Made by a program: the position numbers and the translations under genes. From positions 68,572,857 to 68,636,856 of the forward strand of contig JBANSL010000017.1 of NCBI GenBank assembly GCA_037127255.1: DNA of 64,000 bases, written 5' to 3'. Shown here one piece after another: positions 44,902 to 54,547 of this stretch. Under the pieces are notes generated by a model. The model saw only the letters and a program-made list of their open reading frames with translations. It did not search any database and was not told the DNA's origin. This DNA comes from Persicaria tinctoria. Lineage: Eukaryota; Streptophyta; Magnoliopsida; Caryophyllales; Polygonaceae. Position 1 is the stretch's first letter; each line of letters starts with the position of its first letter.

Positions 44902-45906
44902 TGATAACTCCCTCCCTTGATGAAAATCGGAATAGATGTTTCAAAGGCTTTGACAGGAAGTTTGTGTCAAAGGCCTTGGAGCATTAACAGTTGATGAAAT
45001 ACAAAACCTATCTTAATTATTCGTATATTATTTTATCTTATTATATACTTCTGTTATATTATATATATATGTGTGACTAACCTTTTCAGGAAGTATATTC
45101 GAGATTATGTCTTTCCTTTTGTGCATATGAGGAAATCCTATTTAAAACGGATCATGGCTTCGAAGTGTCCTTAAATAGAAGATTCAAAGATCAAGCCTAA
45201 TTCAAAGGAGCCGTTGGAGATCTGGTGTTGAAGATCCTCATGCTCCATGCTCTTATATAAAGGAAAGGAAGGAGAAGACAGAGTACACAAGTGCTACACG
45301 AGCTTTCATACATTCAAGCGAGATCTGTCTTCCAAGTGTCTCTCTACTAAGCGCTCTAGAGTTTGTTGTTTATTTCAAAGCCTTTGAGAGTCACTGTGAG
45401 CTTATAGGATATATTCATTTAAAGTGTTACTCGAGAGTTTATAACTCGGGAAGTTGCACTAGGCTATTGATTTGTGAGAGTAAGAGGATTGTACTAGATA
45501 GCTGACAGAGGTGGGGCTCTTCTAGATTGGTCTAGGACTCCAAGGGAACGTGAGTTGACTAGATTGCAATTGTATAGGAGAGAGGCTTCTCGGTGAGCTA
45601 TTAGGATCCTAAGCTAAGCGAATCAATAAAGCCTTTGAATCCTAGGGTTGTGGAAGAACCCTAGGCGGGGACGTAGGCCAAGTTGTGCTGAACCTCGTAA
45701 ACAATTACTCGTGTTCTTTACTTATTTGCTTTACCTTATTTCCGCACTTGGTTTGATTGTCTAACGTTGTGATTCAGGTTTAATCCCAAAGGTTTTGGTA
45801 CGAGCTCCAAAAGTCTTGAGACTTTCTGCGAAAAACGGGCATACTCTATTCAACCCCCCTTCTAGAGTATTTCTTTATTACATTGTTTTATATTATCGAA
45901 CCTTCA
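44902..45906 (+). repeat. 5' LTR of the Sirevirus
   Basis: 1005 bp. TATATAAAGG near 45253 is a likely promoter TATA box. Confidence 0.93.
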
Positions 45907-45908
45907 AT

Positions 45909-45920
45909 TGGTATCAGAGC
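45909..45920 (+). other. Primer-binding site of the Sirevirus
   Basis: TGGTATCAGAGC, complementary to the 3' end of initiator tRNA-Met. Confidence 0.9.
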
Positions 45921-45964
45921 TTTACTCACTGTTTTTGATCTAATAATCTTGTGAGTTTTCGATC

Positions 45965-47761
45965 ATGTCTGGTGAAGCAAGCGGAGGATTTGCACAGGGA
46001 AGGTCCACAAGCAGACCGCCACTCTTTGTAGGAAACAACTTTGTCCACTGGAGATCTTTGATGAAGATGTTCATCATAGACCAAGATCTAGAGCTTTGGA
46101 ACATTATAGAGAATGGTCCGAAGATTCCAGAAAAAGATGGACCAAATGACACCAAAGTTGCAAAGAAGGAGTCTGAATACAACCAAGCAGATCTTGAAAC
46201 CATCTCCAAAAACTACAGGGCTATTAACTTACTTTATTGTGGTCTTAGCACTGATGAGTTTAACCGTATTTCTTCTTGTAGGTCAGCTAAAGAGATTTGG
46301 GACAAGTTGGTCGTCACCTATGAAGGAACGAGCCAAGTGAAAGACACCAAGATCAGCATCTTCTTTCGAAAGTATGAGCTCTTTAAGATGAAGTCTGATG
46401 AGTCAATCAAGGCCATGTTCACACGATTCACAGAAATCACCAACAACCTTGACTCTCTCGGCAAGAGCTTTACCAACGTTGAGAAAGTAAGGAAGATACT
46501 GAGGTGCCTTCCAAAGGAGAAATGGGGTCCAAAAGTAACAGCTATAGAGGAAGCCCAGGACCTCACCACTCTACCCCTTGATGACCTTCTTGGAAAGCTG
46601 ATCACGCATGAGATGATCCTTAATGAAGACGATGGAGAACTTCCAGCTAGCACTAAGAACTTGGCACTCAAGTCTAAGAAGGATGAGCCCAAGGATGGAT
46701 CTGATTCCGAAGATGAGGATGACGATGAGGATCCTTTTGCTCTTATCACAAGAGGCCTTGCTAGAATTCTCAAAATGAAGAAGCAATTCAACAACAAGGA
46801 TGGATCAGAGTCTTCAAAATCTCGAGGTAAGCCTCAATACAACAAGTATGAAAAGAAGACTAAACCGTTGTCTTGTTTTGAATGTGGTGAAACAGATCAT
46901 CTTGTGAAGGACTGCCCTCAAAAGACAAAGAGCCAGCCCAAGAAAGGTGACAAATGGAAGAAGAAAGCCATGGTGGCTACTTGGAGTGATTCCGACTCTG
47001 ACTCCGACGATGAGAAGGCCAACATTTGTCTTATGGCCTCTGGAGATGAATCCCACGATGAAAAGCTTGAAGCTACTGTAAGAGAACTTATGGAAAGTCC
47101 AAAAGAGGTATTATCGGAATTCCTTTCCAATATGATTGCCAATGAAGAAAAGCTTATTGCCCAAACTAACATTCTTATTAAGAGAACTGTGGACCAGGAG
47201 AGAACTATTGAGGATCTGTCTATGAGGGTCAAAGGTCTTGAAGCTTCTTATTCAGGTCTTGACATTAAAGTCAAGACGCTTGACTCGGAGAAATCTGAAT
47301 TCAAGCAAGATCTCTCCTCTCTAAGAAATGAGCATCATGACTTAGAGAACGAGAAGATCTCCCTGAATAATAAGATTCTAGACCAACAGACAGCCCTCAT
47401 AAGTTTTACCAAATCCAAAGGCACTCTCGATAAGATGTTGGGTGAGCAACAAAGTTCTCTAAACAAAAGTGGTATTGGTTACAATCCAAAGTTTTTAAAG
47501 AAGCAACACATTATCACTTTTGTAAAGGCAAAAGGAAGCAGAACCTCTCCTATATGTCACCATTGTGCTAGAAAGGGACATGTAAAAGAGACCTGCCCTT
47601 ATAGAAGAAAGGATCCATACATTATTCGTAATACATTTCCTCTTCATTTGAGAAAAGAACGGATAACACAAGTTTGGGTCCCAAAAGGCACTATTTTACC
47701 AAATATGGTTTACCCCAACAATGGATCCAAATTTGCTTATTGGTCTAGCCACAAAGGTTGA
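45965..47761 (+). CDS. Sirevirus Gag (598 aa)
   Basis: An open frame from ATG 45965 to TGA 47759-47761. Residues 20-215 form the copia gag (UBN2-type) domain (FVGNNFVHWRSLMKMFI, SCRSAKEIWDKLVVTYEG). An acidic linker follows, then a CCHC zinc knuckle CFECGETDHLVKDC (304-317). A long predicted coiled coil lies at about 365-500, and a second knuckle CHHCARKGHVKETC at 531-544. A coiled coil in Gag is described for Sireviruses. Gag packages the RNA into virus-like particles. The frame is intact, but the protease follows in a different frame (about 47761 onward), so either a ribosomal frameshift or a mutation near 47760 separates them. Confidence 0.88.
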   Translation: MSGEASGGFAQGRSTSRPPLFVGNNFVHWRSLMKMFIIDQDLELWNIIENGPKIPEKDGPNDTKVAKKESEYNQADLETISKNYRAINLLYCGLSTDEFNRISSCRSAKEIWDKLVVTYEGTSQVKDTKISIFFRKYELFKMKSDESIKAMFTRFTEITNNLDSLGKSFTNVEKVRKILRCLPKEKWGPKVTAIEEAQDLTTLPLDDLLGKLITHEMILNEDDGELPASTKNLALKSKKDEPKDGSDSEDEDDDEDPFALITRGLARILKMKKQFNNKDGSESSKSRGKPQYNKYEKKTKPLSCFECGETDHLVKDCPQKTKSQPKKGDKWKKKAMVATWSDSDSDSDDEKANICLMASGDESHDEKLEATVRELMESPKEVLSEFLSNMIANEEKLIAQTNILIKRTVDQERTIEDLSMRVKGLEASYSGLDIKVKTLDSEKSEFKQDLSSLRNEHHDLENEKISLNNKILDQQTALISFTKSKGTLDKMLGEQQSSLNKSGIGYNPKFLKKQHIITFVKAKGSRTSPICHHCARKGHVKETCPYRRKDPYIIRNTFPLHLRKERITQVWVPKGTILPNMVYPNNGSKFAYWSSHKG

Positions 47762-50700
47762 TGTTTGTCTTGCAGGAGATCACCAAGGTGAAAGAACACA
47801 AATGGATTATTGATAGTGGATGTTCGAGGCATATGAGTGGGAAGAGTTCTCTCTTTCATGATCTAAAAGAGCAATCCACGGGAACAATCACTCTTGGTGA
47901 CAAAGGGAAATGCGACATCGTTGGTATTGGTAGTGTTGGAAGTGATTCCAGCCATAGTATTAAAAATGTCTATCTTGTTAATGGTTTAAAGTATAATCAC
48001 CTTAGTGTCTCTCAATTATGTGATAGTGGTAACAATGTCAGATTTAACAAGAAAAGATGTATAGTGTGCAGAGAAGATATAGGTGAAGTTATTCTGACTG
48101 CATATTGTTACAACAATATATACGCCGTAAATGCTGATCAAGTGGCACAAGAAAGCTTAACCTGTCTAAAGGCTTTGACGGACGATCCAAAGCTCTGGCA
48201 CAGGAGACTCGGTCATGTGAGTCCACATACGCTACAGAAGCTTGTGTCCAAAGGGCTTGTAAGAGGGCTACCTGAGATGGACTTCAAAGGTATTGACATG
48301 TGCAATGCATGCACACGAGGTAAACAAACACGTAGCTCTTTCAAACCCAAAAAGGTTGTAAGTTCTTCTAAACCCCTTGAACTTTTACATATGGATTTAT
48401 GTGGTCCTATGCGAGTCAAATCTCCCAATGGTAAAAAGTACATGCTAGTTGTTGTCGATGATTTTTCAAGATATACTTGGGTTGCATTTTTGAAAGAAAA
48501 ATCAGAGGCCTTATTTGAGTTTTCAAAACTTTGTAAGGAGTTGTAAACTTTAAGAAATGAGCCCATAGTGTCTATTCGGAGTGATCATGGTAGGGAGTTT
48601 GATCAACTTCAATTTGATTTGTTTTGTGCTAAATATGGCATCTCCCATAACTTTTCTGCTCCTAGGACACCTCAACAAAACGGGGTTGTGGAATGCAAGA
48701 ACCGTACCTTAGAGGATATGGCCAGGACTATGCTTTTAGAAAATGCATTACCTAAAACCTATTGGGCTGAAGCTGTTAACACAGCTAACTATATTTTGAA
48801 TCGTTGTCTTATTCGTTCCAATCGAAAGAAAACTCCTTATGAACTTTTCAAAGGCCGCAAACCACTTATATCTTATTTTAAACCCTTTGGCTGTACTTGT
48901 TTTGTTCATAACAATGGAAAAGATAACCTTGGGAAATTTGATGCGCGTAGTGATGAAGGTATATTTCTTGGCTATTCCACGAGTAGCAAAGCTTATAGAA
49001 TCTTCAATAAAAGGACCCAGGTAGTTGAAGAAAGTATACATGTTATTTTTGATGAATGCAATGACGGTGCTTTGAATGAAAGTGTTGCAGATATAGATCT
49101 TAACATCCATGAAGAGAACGAGGAAGGTGATGTTGCTGCTACCAAGAACACAGAGAAGAGGAACATGCAGGAACCGATTCTTAACACTGAAGAATTGGCC
49201 CAAGGTGTTGAAGATTCGTCCAAAACCCTTGGTGTCCAATCCAACAGTGTTGAGACGTCAGAAACTGCTGTAGTTGAACCTAACAGGACCACGGAGTCAG
49301 ATGTACTACAAGTCAATCCTACGAGTGTGACGAATCAAGGAGCTGAGACTAGCAAAAGGAAATTCAAATACTCCTCATGACACTCATTAAAGGATATCAT
49401 TTCTGACCCTACTTCTAGTGTTCAAACTCGTTCTAAACTTAAAGATCTTTGTGCTTTTCACGCGTTTGTTTCTCTTATTGAGCCAAAGAAGGTAGATGAG
49501 GCACTTCAGGAGCCAGACTGGATCATTGCTATGCAAAGTGAGCTTAACGAATTTGAAAGGAACAAAGTCTGGACCTTGAAGCCTAGGCCAAAGCATCAAT
49601 CAGTCATTGGCACACGATGGGTATTTCGAAACAAGCTAGATGAGAATGGTAAGGTTGTGAGGAACAAGGCAAGGCTTGTTGCTCAAGGCTACAATCAAGA
49701 GGAAGGTATTGACTACGAGGAGACCTTTGCTCCCGTAGCCAGGCTTGAAGCCATTCGCATTTTATTAGCATTTGCATCTTTTATGAGCATAAAGTTATAT
49801 CAAATGGATGTCAAGTGTGCTTTTCTTAATGGTTTCCTAGAAGAAGAAGTATATGTGGCTCAACCCCAAGGTTTTGAAAGTTCAGAATTTCCCAATCATG
49901 TTTATAAACTTGACAAAGCGCTTTATGGTTTGAAACAAGCCCCAAGAGCTTGGTATGAGCGCTTGTCAAAATATCTTTTAGAAAATGATTTTAAAAGGGG
50001 GTTGATCGACAAGACTCTTTTTATCAAGACCAAAGGAAAGGACATTTTGGTCATTCAAAATCTATGTTGATGATATATTATTTGGTGCTACTAACACATC
50101 TTTGTGCAAGGAATTTTCAGACATAATGTACAGTGAATTTGAGATGAGCTTGATGGGTGAACTCAACTTCTTTTTGGGATTGCAAGTTCATCAATCCAAG
50201 AAAGGGATCTTTGTCAACCAAAGCAAGTACACTAAGGATCTCTTGAAGAAGTTCAAGATGGATCAATCCAAAGCAGCCAAGACTCCCATGAGCTTAACAT
50301 TGTCTCTAGATCAAGACAAGACGGGATTAAGTGTCAATCAAAAGGAGTATCGAGGAATGATTGGATCTTTATTATATCTCACAGCTAGTAGACCTGACAT
50401 CATGTTTAGTGTTTGCATGTGTGCTAGGTTTCAAGCTGATCCTAAAGAATCTCACCTCGTGGCTGTGAAGAGGATCTTTCGATATCTCAATGGCACTAAG
50501 GAGCTTGGACTATGGTACCCAAAGCAAAAGGATTTCACTTTAATTGGATATTCTGATGCAGATTTTGCAGGCTATAAGGTGGATAGGAAGAGCACATCAG
50601 GATGTTGCCAATTCTTAGGAGCATCTTTGATCAGTTGGCACTCAAAGAAGCAAAACTCAGTTGCTCTATCCACTGCAGAAGCCGAATACATTGCAGCTGG

Positions 50701-51016
50701 AGCTTGTTGCTCCCAAATCCTTTGGATAGCTCAACAAATGCGAGATCTTGGCATCAACCTCAAAGGTATTCCAATTAAGTGTGACAATACAAGTGCCATC
50801 TCCATCACTAAGAATCCTGTTCAGCATTCAAGGACCAAACATATTGATGTAAGGCATCATTTCACTAGAGATCATGTTGAAAAAGGTGATGTGTCCATAT
50901 CTTTTATTTCTACTGATTATCAATGGGCTGACATTTTCACTAAGCCTTTGGCAGAGGACAGGTTCACCTTCATAAGACGAGAGATTGGGATGCTTAACAA
51001 GGACGCACTTTCGTAG
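47761..51016 (+). pseudogene. Sirevirus Pol (protease, integrase, reverse transcriptase, RNase H), disrupted
   Basis: Domains in order: protease with IDSGCSRHMSG (about 47808); integrase zinc finger LWHRRLGHVSP...CNACTRG; catalytic core with LLHMDLCGPM, IRSDHGREFD and NGVVECKNRTLEDM (the D, D, E positions); reverse transcriptase with [20 protein letters not shown] and the YVDD box at 50063-50074; and RNase H with YSDADFAG and STAEAEYIA. Lesions are a TAA at 48544-48546, a TGA at 49378-49380, and a one-base shift at the A-run 50057-50060 just before YVDD. All functional motifs are otherwise preserved, so loss of function is recent. This copy cannot make active reverse transcriptase in one frame. 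Confidence 0.92.
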
Positions 51017-51476
51017 GGGGGAGCTTTCCCTTTACGAAAGATAAATTCTACTTAGTATCAAGACCCTTGAGAACCATGTCAAGGTGTGTGAACTAAATGG
51101 TGGAGTACATATAACGAATCATATATTTTTGGTTAATATCTTTTTAGATATTTAATCAACTATATTTTTATTGGATTTCAAAATTACCTATTTCTGTGAT
51201 TTTCTTAACCGTTAAGATTTTTTTTTTTGGAACTTAATCTCACGGTTCATTCTGTCCGATTTTAAAGGATATTTGAAATTTGAATTTGAAAACCTTTCAA
51301 ATTGGCAATGTAATGATTTCTTTCCTTGGAACCCTAAACCCGTCCCATCACTCCCTCTACTTAAACCCAATACTGTACCCGATTACAACCCACACTCAGA
51401 ACTAATCCAAACCCCTTCATATTTTCCTTCTTCAACCTCTCAATTCCTTCTAAGAAAACCCTAACCGATCTTCTCC
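51017..51476 (+). other. Spacer between pol and the extra ORF
   Basis: Non-coding and T-rich, ending in a C/T-rich leader before the ATG at 51477. It may hold a splice acceptor for a subgenomic message. Confidence 0.4.
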
Positions 51477-53192
51477 ATGGCACCCAAAACCAAGAAAGCT
51501 GTCACACCCAAAAGACTTGGCGCCACCCCCAAGGGACGTCAAGCCACCACTACCTCTCCCACACCTGAACCCGCTCCTCAAGCCATCGTCCCAACTGTCG
51601 TCCAGAGCACCATCGCTGAGAGCACGGCCATTGTTCCCAAGGGCTCTCAAAAGCGCTCTGCTAAGAAGCCGATCAGTGCTAAACAGAAAGGAAAGAGGAA
51701 GATTCTGGCTGAGGAAGCAGACGAGGAAGAGGAGGAAGAAGATCTCGACGCCCTTCTGGAAAAGGATGCTGCCAAGGAAGCCGAGGAAGAGGCCTTAAGG
51801 AAGAAAAAGGCCGATGAGGAGGCCGAACTTGCTAAGAAACTGGCCGAGGAAGAAGCTGAGCGGATTCGGAAGGAAGCCGAAGCAGAGGAGGCTCAATCCA
51901 AGGAGGAGCCTGAAGAAGAAGAAGAAGAAGAAGAGCAAGAGGGATCTGGAGAGGACGAGGAACCTGAAGGAGATGAAGCAGGGTCCGGTGAGGACTCGGG
52001 GTCTGAGGAAGAGGAGGAAGAATCTCCCTCTCCTTCTCCTCCTCCTCCCCCGTCTCCGAAGAAGCGGAAAGCCCCTGCTGCTGTCAAACCTCCATCCCCC
52101 AAGCGCACCCGGAAGGGCACTGTCAAGAGTCTTGTAGCGCCTGTCAAGAGAGCTGCTCCAACAGTTGCACGCAGAAAGAACGCAGACCCCCCGACCTATA
52201 TCCAGGTAAATCAATCCTTGCCCTCCTCTTGGTTTCAAGATGCTGAGACTGCTGGTAAGTGGGTAGACGAGTTTAGAACTCGTAAGATTAGCTGTTCTGA
52301 TTTTTTAGATTTTGAGTTCTTTGAAGCTTTGAAGTTACCTTGCATTGAGCTCCTCAAAAAATCCCCAGCCTGGACCCTTCTTAACCTTAAGACTGTCTAC
52401 TACCCCCAACTTACCCGACTCTTCTACATTAACCTAAAAGCCAAAAACGACACCGATGGTTGGTCTTTGGAGTCTGTTGTCAAAGGGGTTAGAATCTCTC
52501 TCAACTCCAATGATTTTGCAGACTTCCTTGGCCTACCTACCCCAGTTCCACCCGCTGATATACACCCCTCAAAAGAGAATTGCATCATCCTTGCCCGAGC
52601 AAAGTATCTCCTACCCGAAGCATCCAACAGCACCTCAAAACAACTCACCCACTCATCCCTAACCCTTGAGGCAAAAATAATTTTTAACATCATTGTTCGA
52701 TGCCTCTTACCCCGTCTTAACTCTGGCTCACTCCTTACTGACAATGCTATGGTCCTGCTCTACCGCATCCTAAATGGCCTTGATCTTGATCTGGCCAACA
52801 CTATCCTTGGAACCATGGCTCATGCCAGAAAAGCTAGAAAAGGCTCTCCCCTCCCCTTTGCTACCCTTTTGACACCTATCTTCAAAGCTTCTGGAATTGA
52901 TGTCAAAAATGAAGAACAACTGCGTCATACGGGTAAGTTCGACTCAAAAGGCCTTGAAAAGATTGGCATCACTCGGTCTCCCCAAGGGACCTTGAGTCTT
53001 GCCACTCCTTCAAAAGCCTTTCCCACTGCTCCAGCTTTCGATGAACGCATGGACAACCTAGAGTTGGGCTTGGAGGAAGTTCGCCTGGATATTAAGGAGC
53101 TGCAGAAGGAGATTATGACGGAGATGAGCGGGATTTCAAAGATGCTGGAAGGACTGTGGACGAGGCTCACTGATGATGCTCCGGATGACTAA
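51477..53192 (+). CDS. Extra 3' ORF of the Sirevirus (571 aa), function unknown
   Basis: An uninterrupted frame in the position of the so-called env-like gene of Sireviruses. Residues 1-70 are basic and Ser/Thr/Pro-rich. About 70-190 is a highly charged Glu/Lys-rich stretch with strong coiled-coil character (AEEEALRKKKADEEAELAKK). About 190-235 is a proline-rich, NLS-like part (SPKKRKAPAAVKPPSPKRTR). About 240-500 is a globular region (SSWFQDAETAGKWVDEFRTR; LKTVYYPQLTRLFYINLKAK; VVKGVRISLNSNDFADFLGL) resembling the domain catalogued as putative plant transposon protein (PF20167-like; recalled, not searched). A short C-terminal coiled coil ends the protein. No signal peptide or membrane span is seen, which argues against an envelope role. 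It is intact although pol is broken. Confidence 0.8.
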   Translation: MAPKTKKAVTPKRLGATPKGRQATTTSPTPEPAPQAIVPTVVQSTIAESTAIVPKGSQKRSAKKPISAKQKGKRKILAEEADEEEEEEDLDALLEKDAAKEAEEEALRKKKADEEAELAKKLAEEEAERIRKEAEAEEAQSKEEPEEEEEEEEQEGSGEDEEPEGDEAGSGEDSGSEEEEEESPSPSPPPPPSPKKRKAPAAVKPPSPKRTRKGTVKSLVAPVKRAAPTVARRKNADPPTYIQVNQSLPSSWFQDAETAGKWVDEFRTRKISCSDFLDFEFFEALKLPCIELLKKSPAWTLLNLKTVYYPQLTRLFYINLKAKNDTDGWSLESVVKGVRISLNSNDFADFLGLPTPVPPADIHPSKENCIILARAKYLLPEASNSTSKQLTHSSLTLEAKIIFNIIVRCLLPRLNSGSLLTDNAMVLLYRILNGLDLDLANTILGTMAHARKARKGSPLPFATLLTPIFKASGIDVKNEEQLRHTGKFDSKGLEKIGITRSPQGTLSLATPSKAFPTAPAFDERMDNLELGLEEVRLDIKELQKEIMTEMSGISKMLEGLWTRLTDDAPDD

Positions 53193-53310
53193 GCCTAAAC
53201 CTTAACCCACCCTATCCCACCCCTGAAACTTGATACATTGCTGGTTTGTTGGAAACGTTTTCAAAACTTTTGGTGACTGTTTTTACCTCCGCCCTTTGTT
53301 GAAAGACAAA

Positions 53311-53320
53311 AAGGGGGAGA
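53311..53320 (+). other. Upstream polypurine-tract copy
   Basis: AAGGGGGAGA, identical to the LTR-adjacent tract at 53528-53537. Multiple copies are characteristic of Sireviruses. Confidence 0.75.
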
Positions 53321-53527
53321 TGATCTGTGGTGCTTAGACTTTGAAAACCTCTGCTTAAAGGTCTTGGATGACCTTGGTTTCTGATTTATGGCTTTCGGTT
53401 GGATGTTTTCATACTTTAAAATTTTTGATCCAACATTTGTCTAACCCTTGCAGGTACTTAGTCCGATTTCTATTGTATTATCTATTCTTGACTAAGTTGC
53501 AGGGATGCACATGTTTTGTCTTTCATC

Positions 53528-53537
53528 AAGGGGGAGA
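53528..53537 (+). other. Polypurine tract beside the 3' LTR
   Basis: AAGGGGGAGA one base before the LTR start, where plus-strand DNA synthesis is primed. Confidence 0.85.
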
Positions 53538-53538
53538 T

Positions 53539-54542
53539 TGATAACTCCCTCCCTTGATGAAAATCGGAATAGATGTTTCAAAGGCTTTGACAGGAAGTTT
53601 GTGTCAAAGGCCTTGGAGCATTAACAGTTGATGAAATACAAAACCTATCTTAATTATTCGTATATTATTTTATGTTATTATATACTTCTGTTATATTATA
53701 TATATATATGTGTGACTAACCTTTTCAGGAAGTATATTCGAGATTATGTCTTTCCTTTTGTGCATATGAGGAAATCCTATTTAAAACGGATCATGGCTTC
53801 GAAGTGTCCTTAAATAGAAGATTCAAAGATCAAGCCTAATTCAAAGGAGCCGTTGGAGATCTGGTGTTGAAGATCCTCACGCTCCATGCTCTTATATAAA
53901 GGAAAGGGAGAAGACAGAGTACACAAGTGCTACACGAGCTTTCATACATTCAAGCGAGATATGTCTTCCAAGTGTCTCTCTACTAAGCGCTCTAGAGTTT
54001 GTTGTTTATTTCAAAGCCTTTGAGAGTCACTGTGAGCTTATAGGATATATTCATTTAAAGTGTTACTCGAGAGTTTATAACTCGGGAAGTTGCACTAGGC
54101 TATTGATTTGTGAGAGTAAGAGGATTGTACTAGATAGCTGACAAAGGTGGGGCTCTTCTAGATTGGTCTAGGACTCCAAGGGAACGTGAGTTGACTAGAT
54201 TGCAATTGTATAGGAGAGAGGCTTCTCGGTGAGCTATTAGGATCCTAAGCTAAGCGAATCAATAAAGCCTTTGAATCCTAGGGTTGTGGAAGAACCCTAG
54301 GCGGGGACGTAGGCCAAGTTGTGCTGAACCTCGTAAACAATTACTCGTGTTCTTTACTTATTTGCTTTACCTTATTTCCGCACTTGGTTTGATTGTCTAA
54401 CGTTGTGATTCAGGTTTAATCCCAAAGGTTTTGGTACGAGCTCCAAAAGTCTTGAGACTTTCTGCGAAAAACGGGCATACTCTATTCAACCCCCCTTCTA
54501 GAGTATTTCTTTATTACATTGTTTTATATTATCGAACCTTCA
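53539..54542 (+). repeat. 3' LTR of the Sirevirus
   Basis: 1004 bp, about 99.6% identical to the 5' LTR by hand comparison. Confidence 0.93.
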
Positions 54543-54547
54543 CTAAA

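Larger units (their letters stand above)
44902..54542 (+). mobile_element. Ty1/copia Sirevirus (SIRE/Maximus-type) LTR retrotransposon, 9.6 kb
   Basis: LTRs at 44902-45906 and 53539-54542 start TGATAACTCCCTCCC and end CGAACCTTCA. A 5-bp TSD, CTAAA, is at 44897-44901 and 54543-54547. The primer-binding site TGGTATCAGAGC (45909-45920) is two bases from the LTR. Order inside is gag, protease, integrase, reverse transcriptase and RNase H (the copia order), then an extra 571-codon ORF. Two AAGGGGGAGA polypurine decamers (53311-53320 and 53528-53537) are a Sirevirus signature. By hand the LTRs differ by about four substitutions and two small indels in 1 kb, so insertion was recent. pol nevertheless carries two stops and one frameshift. 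Confidence 0.93.

Noticed and set aside
46318..49316. Minus-strand frames within the Sirevirus
   Set aside because: Antisense to gag and pol; serine-rich composition comes from the coding strand.
44897..54547. Idea that the shared CTAAA TSD means one composite transposition
   Set aside because: Each TSD flanks its own element exactly, the orientations are opposite and LTR ages differ, so two separate insertions are simpler.
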